A stretch of 64,000 nt of DNA. It comes from Cryptomeria japonica. Taxonomy: Eukaryota > Streptophyta > Pinopsida > Cupressales > Cupressaceae. The DNA lies in NCBI RefSeq assembly GCF_030272615.1, contig NC_081413.1, positions 560,645,445 through 560,709,444 of the forward strand, in the 5' to 3' direction. A program made the translations under genes and the position numbers. Positions 1-11,620 of the stretch are shown piece after piece. Below the pieces are notes generated by a model. The model was not told where the DNA came from, ran no database searches, and saw only the letters and a list, made by a program, of their open reading frames with translations. Within the stretch, counting starts at the first letter, position 1. Each line of letters opens with the position of its first letter.

Positions 1-1284
1 GTATTCAGTTACAACTGCCGCAACTGCCGCCAACTTCATTCCACCGTGGATCTTTAACAAATTAATTATATTTCAACATCATCTGACTTATCAAATGTCA
101 ACTTTGTCTTGCCAAGTCGTGCTGCTAACCAAACCTTGATTAAAAATCGGCAATATTAACCCATTTAAATACATGCATGGGTATGTAAGATAACCTTCTT
201 CCCACGCTAAGAATTTATAAGCAATGAATATTCAATCAAAATTCTGATGTTGGTTTCTTGGGACACTTGTTCAAAATGTAGATACCCTTCCACTCATTTG
301 ACGAATTAACTTGCAGCTATTACAACCCCAAGACATGCTCAAACAGGGTGTATAAATGTCACCAAACAACTGCTGGATATAAGCAACGTAAACTCTAAAG
401 TTCCCTCACGAATTTATAGATATGATATTCTCAGTCACTAAATCCATAGGTTTGAACCAATCTGTGACTTATTTGCAGCGAATATAGGTAGGAATCGCAC
501 CAGATTAGTACCCCAAATTCACATTTTAAAACCATGAACAACAGAATGGAGGGCATGACTTTCTTGGAAGGTCAAGAGCAAACTATGAGATGATTTCTCC
601 TTTCCATATACATCTTTATGAGCCTCTCAAAGGTACCGTATAAATTGTTGAATCTACTTTAAACTAGTCAATTGCATTGTTGTAAAGTATTCTGAAGACT
701 CTTGAAGACTCTTGAGCACACTGATGATAATTCTTCTATCAAATATTCATGCCTGATTCTTTGTCAAATTTGTCATTATATTTTGTCATCACTTAAAGCT
801 CCCCTCGCCCAAGACTTCTAAATCCTGGATTTACTTTTGCTCGATTCAATAAAGTATTTATTACTTCACCCTGGTTCATATATAACTGTCGGCACCTTTT
901 TATCAAATTTTGCACAAGTTGAATATCTTTACAGGAAACATTTTAAGAATTGGTTGTCGAAGTTACTCCCGTACTTGACTTAATAATATCAGATTCACAT
1001 TGTGTCTTATGTGGCTGGTGTTCTTGCTCCTGTTTTGATTGTGATGACAATTGTAAACTGTACACTTTCATAAATTTCCTTCCATCAGACAAGCAATTCA
1101 AAGACAAGCAAAGGGCCAATTCTAGTGTATGTTTGTTCAGCTTTCTCTCTTTCATGAATGTATCCATGTAATACACAAGATTAGATTTGTAGAGTCGTCC
1201 TATTATGAATCTAATCTGATCAACCATATGCCACGCCATTTACCAACCTTTTGACATCAATGACAGAACATGCCAAAGTCAACA
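1..1284 (-). repeat. 3' LTR of element I (partial, cut by window start)
   Basis: It matches 5195-6468 at about 98% and ends in CAACA at 1284, where the similarity stops abruptly. Roughly the other half of the LTR lies outside the window. It carries a private tandem duplication of GAAGACTCTT near 697-716. A minus-strand TATATAT stretch near 877-884 is a possible U3 TATA box (weak). A 98-codon minus frame (943-1239) exists in both LTRs, but it resembles no known protein and I do not call it a gene. Confidence 0.88.
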
Positions 1285-1342
1285 AACTCCCCCTTTGGCA
1301 TTGATGTCAAAACTCGCTTCCTTCTCCCCCTTTTGACAACAC
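1285..1342 (-). other. Polypurine tract(s) of element I
   Basis: Immediately inside the left LTR, the minus strand reads CCAAAGGGGGAGTT (1285-1298), a typical plus-strand primer tract. A second tract, CAAAAGGGGGAGAAGG, lies at about 1320-1338. A purine tract of the AAAGGGGGAGA type is characteristic of SIRE/Maximus copia elements. Its position fixes the left LTR as the 3' LTR. Confidence 0.8.
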
Positions 1343-2568
1343 ATGACAAAGGGATAAAGAATATCTCAACTTTCTCCTCCTGAGTATGAAGCTCTAGAAA
1401 TGTAGTAATACCTGTCAGCCTATGCATTCATACCTCTGTACATCTTCATCTTATATGCCCTTCTGACCATTCTCATAATCCATTCATTGCTACATACCTG
1501 CATGAATATGATCTATAGTGCTGTTGTTAGAAAAAATCATCTTGATTTTGATCTATACTTCCTACCATATGATATACCATCTTTGATTCCATCTTCAAAT
1601 TCATGTTTTCTTTCATCTCCACTTGCTACACTGCATTTCACATAAGGCACCACTGACCCAGGCTTGCACACCTTTTATTCTCAACAAATCAAATTCAACC
1701 TTGTGTTGTCATCAAACATCCATGCTTTCAAACCTTTATACAAATATTTCTTTCACTACCACTTTTAGGCCTCCTTGTTATAAAGTTTGATATAGATCTG
1801 CATTGTGTCAACTATTATTTTCATACCTCTTAATGGTTTGTACAAATCTTTGCACACCTGTCAATCTCATGCCTTCAATGCTCACAGATAAGAGAATTCA
1901 TTCTTGTAAATCTTGTCACCAAAAACAAACATTAAGGTTACTAGCCTCAACGAAAGATAAATTCTTATCACAAATTGAAGTAACAACTTCAACCCACATG
2001 GACCAACCCTGAAATGATTAATAAAACATGACAAGACTTTACATGGGCACCAAGAATGCAAACGAAGTATATAATATACTTTTGCCCGCCACCCTCCTAT
2101 AGAAGCAGTGATAGGAACTCATAGGAAATGACAGTTTTAAGAACTTGACTTGTTTGACCTCTCAAATTGCACAACCAATTTATATGGAAGAAAGAAAGTT
2201 TTCTTGCAAAAACAATATCTTTCCATCCATCTAGGTTTCAGGTTTGTACTCAGCCATACACAAATGTACTGACCTTTTTCTTAACTGCAAACTCTGGAAA
2301 AATATTTTCTGAACATGCTATCCAAAAAAAATGGTCATAACTTAAATCAATTTTCCATAAAGATCAATGGGACTTGAATCAAATGGAAGACAGTTCATGT
2401 GTTTATCAAACATAAGAGGTCTCATACCATTACTAGCTGTAAATGGCCATACAACTTTCTGCAACATGACTGTGATTTCTACCAGCAAAAACATCACACC
2501 AGTGAACACCAAATATACATATCACCATGATAAACTCCCCTGAATTTTTATTTTTATTTTTTTACTTT
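1343..2568. other. Element I internal 3' region without recognisable coding sequence
   Basis: About 1.2 kb between the gag stop and the purine tract. No frame on the minus strand resembles protease, integrase, RT or RNase H. This is where pol should be in a complete copia element, so it represents loss or replacement of pol. Confidence 0.6.
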
Positions 2569-3810
2569 TCAAGATCTAGATGGCAACACATGTGCATGGA
2601 GTGCGCAATCCACTTTCAAAGTTTCATCCGCTAGAATATTCTTTCTTCTCCAGACCATAAGAGATCCTTTCTTCTTGTCATATTTAGAAAACACATTCCT
2701 ACAAGAACTTGCTATATGTCCAAGATTGTTACATTTAAAGCACGTTATAACCTTATCTTTTAAGAACACATTTCTCTTAACAGATTTTACAAACCATTTA
2801 CAATTTGCAACTTTATGACCAAAGTCGTGACAGTTATAACAATATCCTTGAAAAGAATGATTCGGATGTGAAGATTTGAAAGCACTACATCTTTCTCTAT
2901 GAATTCCTTTGAATGGTCCTTCAACAACGTTATCATCTGATTTTCTTTTCTTTTCACTCTTAGGTGTAGTAGCATGGCGGTTCAAATCAACCTTCTTCCT
3001 TGGTGTTTTCCTGACTATAAATTTCTTCCCATCTGTAGTAGCAAGCACTGTATCATGTTTAGAACCTTTTGTAGAGCTTTGTCCAAGCTCGTATCCCAAT
3101 CCTGTAGGATCCTTAGAATGGTTTTGCCTGTCTAACATCTCATTCAACAAGTTAGTACTATGATTAAACTTTTGAATTTTCTCTGATTCACTCTTGATGC
3201 TTTCCAACTCTTTCCTTAATGCAGCTATTTCTCTTTCAAGCTTTAAAAATTCAATCTTTTTAACTTCCAGATCAGATTTCACTACATCTACTATCTTCTT
3301 GTGTTCTTCAATTTCAATTTTTTGATTTCTGATCATGCTGTCCTTAAGAGTTTGTTCTTTCAATAGGGAATCGTTATCTGATTTTTTCTCCAAAGAAGTA
3401 ATCTCATTTTCTAGTTTATTACACAACTCATCCTTGTCTTTCAAATTAACTTCCAACTTCTCTTCGATTCTTTTTCTGTCGACCATTTGGACTTTTAGAA
3501 ATTCAATAATCTTCATAGTTTCATCATGGTTTTGAACTACAACTTTATTAACAGTAATGCTTTCTTGCAAACGTACCTTGAGATCCTGGTTTTCCTCTCT
3601 AAGGCTCTTGATCACATCTAGGGCAGAAAGTAATTCTTCTTTGAGACAAACCACTCCTTCTCCTTCTATTTCCTTATCAGTAGAGACATCAAACATATCT
3701 GCAATACAATCTTTAGAGTCATGATTATTAGTCAGATTACTAGCAGCATGCAAATCAGATTTCTTCTTAGGCAATACCTTCATCTTCTTATTTCTGCACT
3801 TCTTACCCAT
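2569..3810 (-). CDS. Ty1/copia Gag-like protein with coiled coil and two CCHC zinc knuckles
   Basis: Uninterrupted 413-codon frame. A very basic start is followed by a long Glu/Lys/Leu-rich coiled-coil stretch (about residues 55-215), the GLGY block seen before the knuckles in many plant copia Gags (237-240), and two C-X2-C-X4-H-X4-C zinc knuckles (C324/C327/H332/C337 and C357/C360/H365/C370). Knuckles of this type bind the element's RNA during particle assembly. The start lies about 57 nt inside the primer site, so this is the first long frame of the transcript. The usual N-terminal copia Gag domain (UBN2/gag-pre type) is not visible and no pol follows, so this appears to be the C-terminal Gag part kept in an internally deleted element. 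The open frame in a young element suggests either recent activity or simply little time to decay. Confidence 0.8.
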   Translation of the reverse strand: MGKKCRNKKMKVLPKKKSDLHAASNLTNNHDSKDCIADMFDVSTDKEIEGEGVVCLKEELLSALDVIKSLREENQDLKVRLQESITVNKVVVQNHDETMKIIEFLKVQMVDRKRIEEKLEVNLKDKDELCNKLENEITSLEKKSDNDSLLKEQTLKDSMIRNQKIEIEEHKKIVDVVKSDLEVKKIEFLKLEREIAALRKELESIKSESEKIQKFNHSTNLLNEMLDRQNHSKDPTGLGYELGQSSTKGSKHDTVLATTDGKKFIVRKTPRKKVDLNRHATTPKSEKKRKSDDNVVEGPFKGIHRERCSAFKSSHPNHSFQGYCYNCHDFGHKVANCKWFVKSVKRNVFLKDKVITCFKCNNLGHIASSCRNVFSKYDKKKGSLMVWRRKNILADETLKVDCALHAHVLPSRS

Positions 3811-3866
3811 AGTATTCCTTCTACCAAGACCAACCCAAGTTGATTAAACTTCTCAAAGGGAACCGT

Positions 3867-3878
3867 GCTCTGATACCA
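3867..3878 (-). other. Primer binding site (initiator-Met tRNA type)
   Basis: The minus strand reads TGGTATCAGAGC two bases from the end of the 5' LTR. This is the classic sequence of plant Ty1/copia elements primed by initiator methionine tRNA. It fixes the right-hand LTR as the 5' LTR. Confidence 0.92.
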
Positions 3879-3880
3879 CT

Positions 3881-6468
3881 TGTTGGAATACTAAGATCAC
3901 TGAGAGGGGGGGGTGAATAAGTGATCTGTAAAACAAGAATATCCTTAACCATTTGAAACTTTAAACCATTTGCATATGTAGCAAATAACATAATAACACC
4001 ATCAACATTGAATGCATGTGCAACAGATATAAGATATAATAAACAATAAAGCACATGCACATGATAAGATAATTGACATAGCTTTTATAGTGGAAAACCC
4101 CTAAGAGTAAAAACCACTCTCCAATTTGTCTTTTATTAAGCCTTATAGGCAAATGTTTAGAGCACCCACTCTAGGAGCACCAACCCCGTACAATTTAGAA
4201 GCACCAACTTCTTGGAGCATCAACCCCACACTGATTTAGAAGCACCAACTTCCTGGAGCACCAACCCCATAAACAAGATACAAATAAAAGATTTAATCAG
4301 AGGGAAACTCTGTTACAATACAAAGCACTTGAAACAATTCAACATCATAGAGATATTGTCTTTATCCCACAAATCCCCAATTTACAATCTGGTCTTGTTG
4401 AGAAAGATAATCAAGACAATACATCAACCACTGAAAAACCTTAGTGTTACCACTATGCTTTCTACCCACACCAATCAATGATAAACATGCCAATACATCA
4501 TTTCACAAGTATACCTGCAAATATGACATTAACATTATGTTATGCATCTGCAATCTTAATGTCAATAATCTTCCTCCTCAAACTACTTGCAACCATAACC
4601 CTGTCACAAAACTTCTGCAAACTGATACAGACACATACACATGACAATAAAATACATTTCTCTCTTCCAGTTACAAGCATGATATTTCCCTGTTATTCAA
4701 ATTTACTTCAATCTGTCCTGCATTAGCTGTATTCATCCCTTCATTCTCCATTATAAACAATCACACATTTCAGTCTTTATTCGTTGGTGTAAACAATAAA
4801 CATACAAACCCGTACAAACCCTTGTATACAAACAGACATACATTACTTCATAAAAGATCAAGAACAATATTTATAATCAGCAGAATCAGATTACCATTCT
4901 TTCTGTATCTTCTTCGTATGCTTCCTCACATAAAACGAATGGTTACAACACTGTTTGCAATAATATCCACATTCACTGCATTCTATATTGTAATCTCTGC
5001 TCACTGTGTATTCTTGAATCCTCTGTCTTTGCACACAACTTTTAACTCACTGGTTCTTCCATTATGTTTGCGACGTATTTTTAGCATGATTTGATATATT
5101 TCGTTATCTGTAGAAAGCTATTCAATAAATATAATCCTGATTAACCTTCGAATGAATATGCATTTATAAATTGTCTGTAGATAGTTAAGAAGTTGTATTC
5201 AGTTACAACTGCCGCAACTGCCGCCAACTTCATTCCACCGTGGATCTTTAACAAATTAATTATATTTCAACATCATCTGACTTATCAAATGTCAACTTTG
5301 TCTTGCCAAGTCGTGCTGCTAACCAAACCTTGATTAAAAATCGGCAATATTAACCCATTTAAATACATGCATGGGTATGTAAGATAACCTTCTTCCCACG
5401 CTGAGAATTTATAAGCAATGAATATTCAATAAAAATACTGATGTTGGTTTCTTGGGACACTTGTTCAAAATGTAGATACCCTTCCACTCATTTGACGAAT
5501 TAACTTGCAGCTATTACAACCCCAAGACATGCTCAAATAGGGTGTATAAATGTCACCAAACAACTGCTGGATATAAGCAACGTAAACTCTAAAGTTCCCT
5601 CACAAATTTATAGATATGATATTCTCAGTCACTAAATCCATAGGTTTGAACCAATCTGTGACTTATTTGCAGTGAATATAGGTAGGAATCGCACCAGATT
5701 AGTACCCCAAATTCACATTTTAAAACCATGAACAACAGAATGGAGGGCACGACTTTTTTGGAAGGTCAAGAGCAAACTATGAGATGATTTCTCCTTTCCA
5801 TATACATCTTTATGAGCCTCTCAAAGGTACCGTATAAATTGTTGAATCTACTTTAAACTAGTCGATTGCATTGTTGTAAAGTATTCTGAAGACTCTTGAG
5901 CACACTGATGATAATTCTTCTATCAAATATTCATGCCTGATTCTTTGTCAAATTTGTCATTATATTTTGTCATCACATAAAGCTCCCCTCGCCCAAGACT
6001 TCTAAATCATGGATTTACTTTTGCTTGATTCAATAAAATATTTATTACTTCACCCTGGTTCATATATAACTGTCGGCACCTTTTTATCAAATTTTGCACA
6101 AGTTGAATATCTTCATAGGAAACATTTTAAGAATTGGTTGTCGAAGTTACTCCCGTACTTGACTTAATAATATCAGATTCACATTGTGTCTTATGTGGCT
6201 GGTGTTCTTGCTCCTGTTTTGATTGTGATGACAATTGTAAACTGTACACTTTAATAAATTTCCTTCCATCAGACAAGCAATTCAAAGACAAGCAAAGGGC
6301 CAATTCTAGTGTATGTTTGTCCAGCTTTCTTTCTTTCATGAATGTATCCATGTAATACACAAGATTAGATTTGTAGAGTCGTCCTATTATGAATCTAATC
6401 TGATGAACCATATGCCACGTCATTTACCAACCTTTTGACATCAATGACAAAACATGCCAAAGTCAACA
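3881..6468 (-). repeat. 5' LTR of element I (complete, 2588 bp)
   Basis: It begins with TGTTGGAATA at 3881, next to the primer site, and ends with AGTCAACA at 6468, where similarity to the left LTR stops. The terminal inverted repeat is TGTTG/CAACA. At about 2.6 kb it is very long, as long as the internal region. The flank at 6469 starts GTTTC; the matching target duplication would be left of the window. Confidence 0.88.
4155..4275. repeat. Short degenerate tandem repeat inside the 5' LTR
   Basis: Units built on GGAGCACCAACCCC alternate with AGAAGCACCAACTTC, about five partial copies. The corresponding part of the left LTR is outside the window. Confidence 0.7.
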
Positions 6469-6960
6469 GTTTCACATCATTCAGACTGATGGAAGTATCC
6501 ATCAGTGCTCCTTCCGTACTAACAAAGATTCAGATCTTACTCTCTACAGAGTTCAATCTACCCACCCAGCCAACTTTGAAGCTTGCATTGTGGGAAGGAT
6601 TGTCGATGCTGGTATTTAAAAAGCTGAACCTCATCTTTGCAATAAATGCGCACATTTATTTCAGCTTTAAAGTACTCCTTAGTCTATCAAAAACATTACA
6701 TGGATAAACATGCCATGCTTTCTACTCATGTGAGAAATAAATTTGAGCAATGCATCGAATCAAGAAAATATTGCAAGGATTTGTGTGTATCCCAACACAA
6801 GCCGAATCTTGTAACCTTATAAAATTCTACAATAAAATTGGATGAAAATTGACTTGAATGAATGAGCTAGCGGGGCACCCCATCTACCCTAAACATATCT
6901 CTGAGCATGAAAACTATAGCCACCTATTTTCTAAGACTAAACTTCCAAAACAACTCGAAA
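6469..6960. other. Unassigned sequence between element I and a LINE fragment
   Basis: No similarity to other parts of the window was seen. An open frame at 6435-6707 crosses the LTR edge and has no recognisable motif. Confidence 0.4.
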
Positions 6961-6963
6961 TGG

Positions 6964-7990
6964 CTATATAGAAACATAATCAATCACCCTACCATCTACA
7001 ACCAAGTTTTCCAATGAGTCAGCATATTTGTTTGCCTCCCTATACACATGATTAGTTCTATAAGATTCGGATGGCTGAATAATTTCTAATGCTTCCCCCA
7101 AGTGTGGTTGTAGATACGAGTTTGGAGTAGTTCCCATCCTCAAGGAATTGATAATTACTATGAAATTCCTTTCAACTTTGACCTTATGTAGATTTAGGTC
7201 TCTAAATTTTTGTAAACTCAATATAAGAAATTTAAGTTTACCCTAATACCTTTGCAATTGAAAGGGGATTAGCCATCATTGCCATGATGGCCCTCTTCAA
7301 ATCTTTGATCACATAGCAAAGCCCTAAATTTCTAGGGTTCCACTCAATGTCCCATCAAAATTCATCTTTACCCAACAGTTCTTAAGTGCTCAATTGGCTA
7401 AATCTCTTAACTTCGCTGTCTCCAAACCACCAGGGCCAACAATAGGGTTTTTTTAAAATCTAAACCAGCTCTTTTTCATAGATGCATCCCAGACACAAAA
7501 TATGCATTGTTTGCGAGAGAGACACCTTATTGAGATATTGCCAACCTCAACAATTGAGGGTTATATCTTAAGATTCCACCTTCATCTGTTTATTTTGAAA
7601 CATTCTTCTGTTTCTCTCTTCCAAATTTCCCATATGACAATGGACGGACGAATTTTCCAATGAAAATAATAGGTAGAACCTTTCTTAGTGCATACTTCCA
7701 TCCCAGCTTAGCACACACCCAAATCCAACATTCTTATGAGAAATGGAAATTGAGAAACACGTGGTCGACATTCTCTTCGTTACTTCAACACAAATCACAC
7801 CTCAAGAGTTCCTCATAATCCATCCTTTTAAATCTATCCATTGTCAATACTTTCCCCCTACTTCCCCCCTTCGAGTTCCTCATAATCCATCCTTTTAAAT
7901 CTATCCATTGTCAATACTTTCCCCCGAAGGGATGCCTACAAAAAAATGTCTGCTTTAGGGAGACAAAATTTGTGCTAGCACAAATCAATA
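6964..7990 (-). pseudogene. L1-type LINE ORF2 remnant: zf-RVT region and terminal RNase H
   Basis: Read on the minus strand, the upstream part keeps the Cys/His pattern of the zf-RVT domain found after RT in plant LINEs (CDLC...SNEENVDHVF, about 7740-7800). Next comes a decayed NFDG-like RNase H start near 7360. The last 85 codons (6964-7221) hold the RNase H end, with HVYREANKYADSL, where the family normally has HVYREAN.AD.LA. Stops and frame changes occur throughout, so it is a fossil. The RT part is missing, as in a 5'-truncated LINE. Confidence 0.7.
7806..7925. repeat. 67-bp tandem duplication within the LINE remnant
   Basis: GAGTTCCTCATAATCCATCC and the bases after it occur at 7806 and again at 7873, almost identical over more than 50 bp, joined by a C-rich spacer. 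The duplication disrupts the zf-RVT reading frame and is younger than the LINE insertion. Confidence 0.85.
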
Positions 7991-10890
7991 GTAATGGCCA
8001 CTTTCATGGAACCACATTCCTTTAGATGCCGGAAACTTACTCAAACAGGGCCAACAGATGTTGCAGAGATCTATTAATCTTATTGCAATGCCAAAATATT
8101 TAGCCGTGAAAAATCATAACAAGCTATAGAGGCTAAAACAATGCAATAGTAATAAAAATATTTTTCTTACACACTTTACAGAAAATTGTCAGATGTAATA
8201 GGAAAAAAAAATTATATGTTGCAAGAATAGTCTGCGGCCACAGGAACACGCTGAAAAATGTTGGAGGAGTTTTTAATGCATAATAACTACTCATTAAATA
8301 CCCAAAAGCACAAGCAAGTCAACTCATAAATCAAAACATTAACAAGAACATACACTTCAAGAAATAATAAGATTTAAAAGAGCAATATTTTATTATTTGG
8401 TCAAAATATAGTCTCCCTATGCAATAATTCTTTCAAAATGCTGAGCCAATTCTGAGATTGGTCTGTTTTTATTTCTTTCTCTTTGACCTTAGTCCTATTT
8501 CTTGTAAGCTGGTTTGTGCCCTGGTGCCTTTTCCTACTGTTCTTTTCTATTCTCTTTGCTTTCATTTTTTCTTTCTTTTTTCTTCTTTTTCTTTTTCTAT
8601 CCTTTTCTTCTTCTTAAAATCCTTCTAAATCTGGAAGCCTCTCCAGCAATCCCCTTATTTTTGAATTAAAAAATCACTCCTAAACCTATATCCTATCCAT
8701 TCAGCTTCCTCTTGGGGAATAAATATAGTTGTACATGGATAGTTGCTACCTCAAAGAGTAAAAGAAATAAAAAAATAAAACTTGAAGAAAGACATTTTTT
8801 TCACAACATTCCAACATATCATTCAATCAAAAAGACTTTGGCAATTTAAAACCACAACGTTCCAATATATCACTCAACCATACAATATTCAATATGTACT
8901 TATTCAATTCAAGAAAAATATTTAATAACTTTCCTACCTTTGGACAACATAAAATCTATTACACATAAATAGACATTGATAATGGTCTAAGGCAATTACT
9001 ATTTGCATTAAGGCAATTTTCACTTATCAATATTAACCAAATAAATATCTTAAACAAACAATTTGATATTGCAAGGCATTGTAAGATTCTTAGATTTCTT
9101 ATCCACATTAGGAGAAGACATTGATAATCCACACTAGGCTTGCCTCTCAATCTAAATCAATTACACCCACTTTATTAAATAACTCCACCTAATTACTTCA
9201 ATCCATATAATTTAACTCAAGTATATGAAAATCAATTATCATGTACTATCCTTTAGATTTTGTTTGACCCTTTTTTTTACACACATTAAAATAATCATAA
9301 CATATTAGTCTACAGATACCTTGCAAAGTATAAATCATATGTCTAATGTTACATGTAGGTAAAGATTTCAACCTCTGAAACATTAATTTATCAATCATCA
9401 CACATAATAAAAACTTTATAAATACAAAGGATCAGTCAATAATCAATTTATTAAAATCATAAATAAGTAATTATTATTGTCACATTCATTACACCATTGC
9501 ACTAATGATAATTTATATCTAACTCAACTAGCATCAAACACAATGATCATCTCATCAACATTATTTGTGAAAGAATGTGACTAAAATGGTCCAAATTAAC
9601 ATATATGAAAGTGTTGTTTCACCTTCCAAGTAATTCATAGGCAATTAACCATAAGAAAGTAACATTCATAAAATGCTTAATTTAATTTAAAGCTAATCAA
9701 TGGACCAAACTTACAATAGAAAACCTACTACTTAGAATCACACCTAGAATAAAAATTTGGCTCTATGCCAATGCTTCAAAGCAAGTATCCAATTCTCTTT
9801 TACACCTGCAATAAGTTTAGCAAAAAATAAAAAATATTAAGACCATGAAATTAAATTGTAATTACATATGCATTATTAAGAATAAAATTATGTTTCAAAT
9901 TGCATTTGATTTGAAACTATCAAACATAACTTATATATAAATCTTTTTATCTTAAGAATAGTTGGACTAGACCTAGTTTTACTAGTTGGAAATATTTCTA
10001 CAAAATGAGGGTTTGTAAAGCATAAACAAAGATCTAAGAACTTAAGTATCCAAGCTTGAAATGAATTAATGTTATAAAATATAAACACAAAATAAAAAAT
10101 GTAATAATAGCATGAGGATAGTTAGTTATCTATTATAGATTCCAAACTTATAAAACTTACAAAGCATTTATCTCATTGTATGTTCATATTGTGCTTGTGT
10201 ACATCTAGTTGCAATATCAAATAGCATAGAATAAAACATCCTCCTTATATCATTTATATGCACAAAGCATATTGACTTTTTTTTTTACTTCTAATCTTCT
10301 TACAGAACCATTCACAAAACAAAACAAAACAGGGCAACCAACAAAGTAAAAACAGAGATGAATTTAGAAACAAAATAGGGCAGCCAACAAAGTAACAACA
10401 AAGATGGATTTAGAAAGAAACAATTTGGGATTGCTCATGTAACATCTCAACGTAAGAAGAAGACTTATTAGAAAGATTTTTCTTCTCACATTGAACAACT
10501 ATCTTGACAGGTTCATTATTACAGTTAGAACAATACACAACAATAGAAACAATTGAAGAAACATTGGTATTTGTTTGACCAATAGGATTAAACTAGTAAA
10601 CATTAGTTGAAAAAAAAACAAAAGAAGCTAGAAACCCAACTTACTACCATGAACATCAAGAATACTCTTCGCATATTAACACTATGCTTCATTGTCATAT
10701 TTCTTACTATTTTTTTTTCTATCTATTTTGTAGATTCTATAAATACTCAAATCACAGTACCAAACTTGTCTCTTTTACACTGCCAAAATCTAACTATGAA
10801 TTCTTCTAATTGTTAGTTATCTTCGTTGAGTCCTTTCCTCATTGCTTCTTCTATTTGCAACAATACACTTGAAATATAAAACAACCTACA
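7991..10890. other. AT-rich intergenic DNA with no recognisable gene
   Basis: There is pyrimidine-rich sequence at 8470-8620 and long A/T-rich stretches elsewhere. Short frames (8959-9150, 9888-10088, 10607-10816) have no motifs; the last encodes a hydrophobic segment of the kind expected by chance from T-rich DNA. Confidence 0.5.
10331..10422. repeat. 46-bp direct repeat, two copies
   Basis: AGGGCAACCAACAAAGTAA at 10331 recurs as AGGGCAGCCAACAAAGTAA at 10377, and both are followed by a similar GATGRATTTAGAAA tail. Confidence 0.75.
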
Positions 10891-10899
10891 ACAGATAAA

Positions 10900-11090
10900 A
10901 CCAAGATGTTCCCGACTCCCTTAACCTGGGACAAAGAATCCAGAGACAGAACATGCTAAAAAGAAACAAGGCAGGGATTTTGAAAGGCTTCCGCAACCTT
11001 AGATCTAGGAAAAATGGTTTTGAAGTAGCTCCCTCAACCAGTTTGGACTGAAACAGAGCCTTAACACCCCCGAAAGATCCACCATGTTTT
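10900..11090 (-). mobile_element. Short fragment of the retroposon family seen at 16754-18198
   Basis: On the minus strand it shares GAAGCCTTTCAAAATCCCTG and neighbouring AGATCTAAGGTT-like words with the copies at about 17.9 kb (plus) and 20.85 kb (minus). The remainder of the repeat is not recognisable. The match is short. Confidence 0.4.
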
Positions 11091-11620
11091 TATGTTTAAT
11101 ATTCAATAATTATTTAATTGAAAATGATTGTAACAAAATTTGTCAAATCTAATTATAAAAATAATTTTAAAAAATTGAAGTAAACATACATATAAATATA
11201 ATAATCATTCTAGTTATTATAAATTTTTAAATTTATTTATTTAATTGTACATCAAGCATTATTTGAAGGATATAGTAACTTCTATATAATTTAGAAACAT
11301 CAGATTTATAGTCTTATCAGTCATTATCGTGGTAACAATTGTATGTAACAAATTGTATGCTCTTACTAAATTATGGTAAACTTTCAATGTTAATTTCATC
11401 CCTAGATCTAGATCCAAACCTTGAGAGTCATTTATAATGGCCTTTCTTACATATACCTTCCTTAAAATAAGGCTTTGTAGTTCATAAACTAATAATAGAG
11501 AGTATCCAGCCTCATATCTTAATGAGATCTCCAACTCGTATATAAATCATAGCCATTAATTGATCTTATGCTTCAATCAATCCATTCATGATGATATGAT
11601 TAAAAATGCATTTAAATCAA

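Larger units (their letters stand above)
1..6468 (-). mobile_element. Element I: non-autonomous SIRE/Maximus-like Ty1/copia LTR retrotransposon (left end outside window)
   Basis: Bases 1-1284 recur at 5195-6468 as a direct repeat, so two LTRs bracket an internal region of only about 2.6 kb (1285-3880). Orientation is minus: a primer site complementary to initiator-Met tRNA lies beside the right LTR, a purine tract beside the left LTR, and gag is on the minus strand. LTR ends are TGTTG...CAACA. By eye the shared LTR part differs at about 22 of 1274 aligned sites plus one 10-bp duplication, roughly 98% identity, so the insertion is recent. No protease, integrase, RT or RNase H frame exists inside, so the element would need proteins from another copia element. 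The SIRE/Maximus placement rests on the gag, the PPT style and the long LTR. Confidence 0.88.

Noticed and set aside
943-1239. 98-codon minus frame present in both LTRs of element I (also 6127-6423)
   Set aside because: It is conserved only because the LTRs are recent duplicates; there is no recognisable domain and no independent evidence of selection.
4212-5094. Several plus-strand frames of 66-90 codons in the 5' LTR
   Set aside because: They lie antisense to the element, in LTR sequence, with no motifs.
10607-10816. 69-codon frame with a hydrophobic segment
   Set aside because: T-rich DNA readily encodes such segments; no leader, homologue or promoter evidence.
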